Positions 58,594-64,000 of a stretch of 64,000 bases of DNA are shown piece by piece. Position numbers and translations under genes: made by a program. Every line of letters begins with the position of its first letter. The stretch's first letter is position 1. The DNA lies in the NCBI GenBank assembly GCA_030015575.1, contig CM057337.1, positions 339,522,583-339,586,582 of the forward strand, written 5' to 3'. The notes beneath the pieces were generated by a model. It was not told where the DNA came from. It saw only the letters and a list, made by a program, of their open reading frames with translations, and did no database searches. Source of the stretch: Agapanthus africanus (Eukaryota > Streptophyta > Magnoliopsida > Asparagales > Amaryllidaceae).

Positions 58594-59085
58594 TTATATG
58601 GATTTCATACAGTTGAGTTGATTTGTGCGTATGTACGCATACGATTTGGGTTTTTGCACTCGGTATAGTTCACATATGCTTGCAGTGCAGCGATACGCAT
58701 TTTGTGCACTTAGATGCACTAGACTTCGATTTCGATTGTGATACTCGAAATTTGTTTTGTGCACCTTGTGCACCAGATTTGATTTTGCGCATATTCGGCG
58801 CTTGATATTGGATTTCATGATTTTGTCCATATTGGATGCATCTGGTTTTTGATTTTCGTGCATGTTGAGCGCATGTTTTGAGAAGCGATTTCGGTGCACA
58901 CCAGATGTACTAAATCGAGATTCTTCGTGCGTATCAGACGCACCTGTCCTTGCTGTCAGGCGCACACGTTGCCTATGACCGATGTTGTGTGCACCACCAT
59001 TGCACCTTGATGTTGTTTCTGTGCACATGTATGGCACATTCATGGATTTTGATTTCCGTGCGCACCGGACGCACAGAGTATTCAT
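58594..59085 (-). CDS. Antisense ORF in LARD-A (hypothetical, 163 aa)
   Basis: The longest frame in the LARD internal region, on the strand opposite to the element. Its first part aligns with the 115-aa antisense frame in LARD-1 over about 65 residues without a gap (CTETTSRCNG, ESRFSTSGVHRNR, FSKHALNMHENQ). It is made largely of 11-residue units resembling SxVHxNRxSKH or ALNMHENQKPD, reflecting the 33-bp repeats underneath. Basic and His/Ser/Asn-rich; no known domain, signal or membrane segment. The start is uncertain: a Met at 59085, or the internal Met shared with LARD-1. It may be a real antisense gene, as in Grande, or simply conserved DNA. Confidence 0.32.
   Translation of the reverse strand: MNTLCVRCARKSKSMNVPYMCTETTSRCNGGAHNIGHRQRVRLTARTGASDTHEESRFSTSGVHRNRFSKHALNMHENQKPDASNMDKIMKSNIKRRICAKSNLVHKVHKTNFEYHNRNRSLVHLSAQNAYRCTASICELYRVQKPKSYAYIRTNQLNCMKSI
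58625..59074 (+). repeat. Array of GTGCA/TGCAC mini-hairpins (LARD-A)
   Basis: Hairpins at 58625-58640 (TGCGTATGTACGCA core), 58704-58719, 58759-58773, 58787-58801 (GCGC/GCGC), 58859-58873, 58893-58909, 58927-58943 (GTGCG/CGCAC), 58989-59005, 59021-59037 and 59058-59074 (GTGCG/CGCAC). Loops are mostly 5-7 nt. The last five or so lie about 32-37 bp apart except for one gap. Confidence 0.78.
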
Positions 59086-59203
59086 ATGCGTATTTTGGGA
59101 TTGATTTCTTATAGAGCAGTACGTTTTTATGATATTTTCTATGTGTTTTCGTACTGAGCAGGACTAGTCAGAGGACAGTACCTGAATCTATTTTGCATAC
59201 ATT

Positions 59204-59432
59204 GATAGCTATCGAAGGGAATTCCAAAAGCGAGCTATAGTCTCAGTATTTACCTACGTGTCTGATATGACACGAAACGTTTTAAAAACAAGAAAACCCT
59301 TCTAAATTGTTTCCAAAACGGCGGAACGTACATGTTAAACAAAAGATATATACGTATATGGTTATTTTCTTATAAGAGGCGTCCGCCACTGTGCAGTATT
59401 ATGGGCATTGCACAGCGTCTTTAAAAGATTTG
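59204..59432. mobile_element. 229-bp insertion in LARD-A, unclassified
   Basis: Absent from the LARD-1 equivalent near 10845. Flanks GCATACATT (59195-59203) and GCATGCATT (59433-59441) form a likely 9-bp target duplication with one change, as Mutator-type elements make. No clear terminal inverted repeats. It contains a small hairpin with TGTGCA/TGCACA arms near 59393-59414. Confidence 0.55.
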
Positions 59433-59735
59433 GCATGCATTTCCTTCAGATATTTACATATATAGAGTTGATATTTACATGTATAGTTTCGAGATTATAT
59501 CATATCGGTTTGGCTTTGGATTTGGCATACGTGTCTTCACCTTGACTCCAATGATTGCGGGATGCTGGATGGAGTTTTGATTTTGAGTTATATGCTCATT
59601 TTTCATGCGCATGCGCTGCGCTACGATTTGTTTTATGTATTTATGATTTCGGAGCCCCGACGACTTAATAGTTTTGCTTAGATGTTTTAGTATTTGGGGA
59701 GAGTTTTAATTTAAATTCGGGGACCGAATTTTTTT

Positions 59736-59748
59736 AAGGGGGGAAGAT
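59736..59748 (+). promoter_or_regulatory. Polypurine tract of LARD-A
   Basis: AAGGGGGGAAGAT lies directly before the 3' LTR, after AATTCGGGGACCGAATTT. Confidence 0.9.
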
Positions 59749-61425
59749 TGTAACGTTTTGAAAATCGTTTCGGTGAAATTTCGGAAAAATCGGTAAAATA
59801 AAGGGGTTTTCTATAAAAAATCAAAATACAAATATCTTTATTATAAAATTAAATATACATATTCTAGCTATGAAATTGCTAGTATTTGGTGTTTATTGAG
59901 CCACTGGTGAAATTTCAAATTTTCTGAAAATTTTTCCGAAATTAATTATTTTAATATTATTTTAAGCCGTTACTAATACATTTAATTAGGGAAAATTACA
60001 AATTAGAATGAGTTGAAACAAATTTTGTGCATCATAACACATTAAACAAAATTTTATCATATGGTTTTTGAAATGAAATTGTTTGCCAAAACGGTTTAGA
60101 AAATATCGAAGAAAAATGGCTTAAATGGTGAAATATAGCTAAATAGAATTGGGGTATGGTTGCATGTAGCTTAATATTCCTCATATACACACACACACCC
60201 TCACCCTCTCCCCTATTAGGCCTGAATTCAGCAGTCCCCCACTCATCTCCTCACTTAAAAGTCAAAGGAAACCAAGAAAAGAAAAAGAAAACAATAAAAT
60301 ATTGAGGTATGGTTTCTTTGTTGACTTGGGCAAATTTTTTCAACACAAACCAACACACCCACTCTCTCTCCTCCCCTCCCTAGACCTGGCCGCCCCTCCC
60401 TTGCTGTCCCAAAATTTTCTCCACCCTTTTCTGTTCAAAAATCCTTCAAAATTTCTTCAAAAATCCACATAAAACACCACAAATTTCCAAATCTAATCCC
60501 TACCCATTATTCCTTTGCCATTCAAGCTTGGATCTTGGTGAAAAGAGAGCATTTTGGGAGGCTAGATTTCATGTGAGATTTATAAAATTATGGAGGTATA
60601 ATTTTAACCTTATAGTTAAATTGTTGATTATTGCTTATGTTGGCTTAATTAAGTGTTTAATTAGGTGTTAACTTGGTTTACCCTTCAAGTTGAAAATTGT
60701 AAAGAATTGGGTTTGGATCAAGATAAGGGTTTTGATAAATTGTTCATGGTTTAATTGTGTAGTTGAACCTCTTAAGGTTTGGAAAACTTAATCTTGTTGC
60801 ATATTACAAATTGTTACATGTAAATTGTCCTAATTAAGATTTCTAGCAAACTAGGTTTTAGAATTTAATTGCAAATGTGAGGTTAAAATCTAGTTAGGGT
60901 TTTATATCATTTGAACATGGTTTAAGTGTGTAAGGTGTCATATTAAGGCATGTGAAATCAAACATAGTAGCTAGTTTACAAATTGTTATTTTAAAATTTA
61001 CTAATTAAGCTAAATTGTAAACTAGAACTTCGGGTTAATGAAAGATAGTGAGATTAAAAATCTAATTAGGGTTTGTATGACTTATTTATAATGTTTAGTG
61101 GATATTATAGCTGCTAGATTTGTTTAAATATCAAGTTTTGTACTAAAACGGTAAACCTTGCTTGCTAGATTTTCGGAAAAATAGCTTTTAAAGTGAGTTT
61201 GGGGTTTTTGAGAATTTTAACCTATTTCATATTATAATTAGTGTTTGTGAATGTGCAAATGAGTGTGTTTGGATTTTTCTCGATGGTTTGGCGTTTGTAC
61301 GCCGACGTCGAGGGTTTTTGGGTTGATTTATGAAAGCAACCATAGGTTTTGACCTATGTGGGATTCATGTGTCGTTTTGGTCATGAGTCGGATTTTAATG
61401 CGATACGGTGCGTTATGATATGTAG

Positions 61426-61494
61426 GTACCCCATGTGGACTTCGAGATGACAAGCAAGCGCGTGGCGACGTCGGCACCGGTGAGCAAGGACCAG
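61426..61494 (+). other. Exon-like block in LTR (LARD-A 3' LTR)
   Basis: Same block as 54115-54183, with a few substitutions; the AG and GTGAGT edges are unchanged. Confidence 0.42.
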
Positions 61495-62566
61495 GTGAGT
61501 AGATTTATATCTACGGGGAGAAGTCGGGTGGATGGCGTATAGCACCCCCGCAGTCCGTAGTATAGTTCATATATATATGTTTACATAGGTGTTTTATGAT
61601 ACGAGAATGTTTATTCATGATATGTTTATGTGTTCATGGATTACCTTTGGGTTAGTTGCGAAACCCTAGAGTAGTTGTTATACCCATATACGCACACACA
61701 GACTTGCATACATTACTTTCTTGTGCGTAGATGGGGATGTGTATATATGTATATATGCGTGGGTATGGGACTATGCATATATACATTCATATACACATGC
61801 ATGGATAATGAGGATAGTACTTGGGATTTAAGATGAGTCGATGAGATTTGATTTGAGGCCGTGAGATCGGTGATATGGCAGGGTTCGTATTTGAGATACG
61901 ACATGACGTTGTAGCGGGTCCTTGACGTAGTGTTTCACATACGTGCATTCATACTTAGGCGGTATCAGTATTGTACTAGACGTAGATCAGTACCCCGATC
62001 ATGATATTTGATAAAGAGGATACCATATGAATAGTATGATGAATGTGATATTGACCCGTACCCAGATTTGGGATGCCGTACGACGGATTTACGTACGAGC
62101 TATATATTGATGATTGATCCGCACTCTTGACTTGGGATGTCTGATTATAGATATGGTATCGGATATGATATTATTGAGGTGGGATCACCGACTATACATA
62201 TACAGGTATGTATATGTATCGACTCAGATGATAGGCGGTTTCCTTACCTGTAGTTCAGCTTGTTACTTCAGCCGTATAGTTTATTTTAGTTGTTAGATTA
62301 GATTAGACTCCTACCTATTTCAAAACTAGCGGATCGTGGGTATTTTAAAAGACAGGTCAAGGGATCTACGAATATTTCAAAAGACGTATTCTTTCTTAAA
62401 ACCACCGTAGCCCCTATTTTCAAAACCCCACGATTCGTGTTATTTCAAATAGCACCATTGTTTAATATTTAACTCCCGCACATTTTGGTTGCTCGCTCCG
62501 CATCGCATACTTACAATGTTATTTCATATTGCATTGTTGACATTATGCTGTTAGGACACCAGCACC

Positions 62567-62632
62567 ATTACCGATGATGCGTATGTACCACGTACACTTA
62601 CTTGCCGGCTCACACACATCTTCATCGGTAAT
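62567..62632 (+). repeat. Conserved hairpin in LARD-A 3' LTR
   Basis: ATTACCGATGA (62567-62577) faces TCATCGGTAAT (62622-62632), as in the 5' LTR. Confidence 0.78.
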
Positions 62633-62676
62633 TGCCATGTCACGTACACCTTAGAAAATATTATTGCTTAACTTAG

Positions 62677-64000
62677 TGTCACGACCCGTAAAGTACGGAA
62701 TGCGACCGGCACTTAAATTACGAAACGTCTCAAGGCGTCCGTAAAATAAGTAAGCCGAAGCCCAGAATACAAAACCCAATTAAGATTTTTTAGAGTGAAG
62801 GAAAACCAATTTATTTAAGTATTTTACTCCATTACCATATCGAATTCCCTTTTTGAAATAATTTTCCTTTTTCCCAAAATTTCATGCAGAAATTCCTTTG
62901 TAAAAATAAGCTCCAAACGAGTACAACAGGAATTTAAAGGAATAACATGAAAATGGCATTCCCAAGCGGGAGCTAGCTCTTCGCCTTAGGGCGGTCACAA
63001 ATCCCACGCAATAGAAAATAACAGTGTGCATAAGAAATAGCATGTCGACTCAAGTGAGTTCGACTCCCGATATATCATAAAATAAATCCCCAAGTCTCAT
63101 AATCTCACATCTAGATCAATATACAGTAATCCAAATAAAACAGGTACAGCTAAAATGATAGTAGCAGTAGATGGAGTGTTCTAGATACAATGAAAATATA
63201 AGGTGGTACAAAATGATAATAACCCACCTATGAGCAAAAGCCTGGAGTCCAGGCAAAAAGGGCAAAATGAGCAAAAGTGTCCTCTGCTACAGTGCTGACG
63301 GAACGGACCTGCAGAAAAGCTGTGGCACAATGGGGGTGAGTTGCCAGCTCGTGAGTAATAAATAACATCTACTGAGGCTATCGTATGCATGTACACAAGT
63401 ATCCTAGCATCCCTAAAACAGGTATAGCTACATGTACTAGCAGGTATATATGCATCAACAGTGTACTAGCAAGTATGTATGTCACATAGATGTAATAACA
63501 GGTATGTATGCCACATGAAAGTACTATCATGTATGTATGCTATACGAGTCAACACAAGATCTCGTCATGTAAGTATAAGAATTGTTCCTTCCTTTGTTTT
63601 GAAACTTATTTTAAACCTCAGCATAAAATCCATGAAAATCAACAAAATCCGTGTCCAGCAATGACACCTCAAAACTGTCTCAAATCTCATATATCCATGT
63701 CAAGTATCTTTGGCCTCAGCCGTCCAGCTGATCCATATCAAATGTCAATATCCCAATCCAGCGGCCACGGTCGGTATCCTCTGGATATCCGCCGCGCCAA
63801 ATGAAGTCACCGGTAGGTAGTCCATCCCCTGCCAGGCTCAACGCCATCATCTGCGATCCTCTTGCCCCGGGGTACCTTACCGGGCCTACCATGTACCCGT
63901 AACGGTTCCTCCACTCCTCGACGCGGATCTCGAAAACCACAGCAAACTCATGGTGGACGACACTTTACATCACTAGAAAACCGCAACTTTTATATTTTAA
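62677..64000 (-). mobile_element. LTR end of a minus-strand long-LTR gypsy-type element, partial
   Basis: On the minus strand it ends TTTACGGGTCGTGACA at 62677; the rest runs off the right edge. It has the conserved TTGTGCCACAG/CACCCCC block inverted at about 63322-63345 and the GGATATCCGCCGCGCC stretch near 63783. Left flank CTTAG (62672-62676) should be duplicated on the far side. Frames here are LTR sequence. Short repeats with GTATGTATG occur at 63450-63540. Confidence 0.85.

Larger units (their letters stand above)
56916..59748 (+). mobile_element. LARD-A internal domain, without gag or pol
   Basis: 2833 bp, matching the LARD-1 internal region from the primer-binding site to the polypurine tract. 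There are no retroviral-type protein motifs; plus-strand frames do not exceed about 75 aa. A 229-bp insert (59204-59432) is absent from LARD-1, so elsewhere LARD-A has lost a similar amount. Since the LTRs are nearly identical, the element moved recently although it codes for no enzyme, so proteins in trans are implied. Confidence 0.85.
59749..62676 (+). mobile_element. LARD-A 3' LTR, interrupted at 62676
   Basis: Same start as the 5' LTR, nearly identical over 2.9 kb. Cut after AACTTAG by a minus-strand LTR; the 5' LTR continues there with CTTGATAGC, so the missing 1.55 kb should lie beyond the window. Contains a second exon-like block and hairpin. Confidence 0.92.

Overview
This window looks like a repeat-dense stretch of a flowering-plant nuclear genome. 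I found no intact host gene, rRNA, tRNA gene or CRISPR array. The plant signs are plant-type CACTA transposase genes (Tnp2 with a DUF4216-like tail, and a PF03004-like second gene with many small introns), Ty3-gypsy chromovirus and Ty1-copia remnants, and initiator tRNA-Met primer-binding sites. I cannot name the species.

Left part (1-35705): a nest of transposable elements up to seven levels deep. The oldest layer is a plus-strand gypsy element (integrase/chromodomain tail at 28935-28980 and 33169-33563, 3' LTR 33605-35705). A copia LTR (24874-24885 and 28225-28934) sits in its integrase gene. A second copia element (17769-18034 and about 24600-24873) sits in that LTR. That element holds a long gypsy-type LTR (15369-17768) and a minus-strand copia (18035-about 24590). 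The long LTR was hit by an almost non-coding retrotransposon, called LARD-1 here (6843-15368). The 5' LTR of LARD-1 was hit by a CACTA transposon (2409-6842), and that by a minus-strand LTR (1-2408). Two solo LTRs are proven by target-site duplications: 24886-28224 (CTTGT) and 28981-33163 (GATGA).

Middle (35706-51649): an unassigned spacer, then a complete but decayed copia element (36783-46526) with two 2.0-kb LTRs. Next come a 225-bp tandem duplication split by a solo copia LTR (46869-48818, duplication AATTA) and a hAT-like MITE, a foldback array (49384-50690) with a hairpin of about 218-bp arms, and a TC/TA microsatellite.

Right part (51650-64000): an LTR start (51650-52434) split by a second, young non-coding element, LARD-A (5' LTR 52435-56915, internal 56916-59748, 3' LTR from 59749). 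Its 3' LTR is split by another minus-strand LTR at 62677.

How the parts relate: the LARD-like elements have LTRs of 4.2-4.5 kb and an internal region of 2.83 kb without gag or pol. They share the polypurine tract and its upstream stretch with the decayed gypsy element, so they probably depended on gypsy proteins made elsewhere. Their sequence carries structure that family membership alone does not explain. It includes a 65-70-bp exon-like block with splice-like edges in every LTR that reaches it, a hairpin whose stem changes in step on both sides between copies, an array of GTGCA/TGCAC mini-hairpins at about 33-bp spacing, and an antisense ORF retained in both internal regions.
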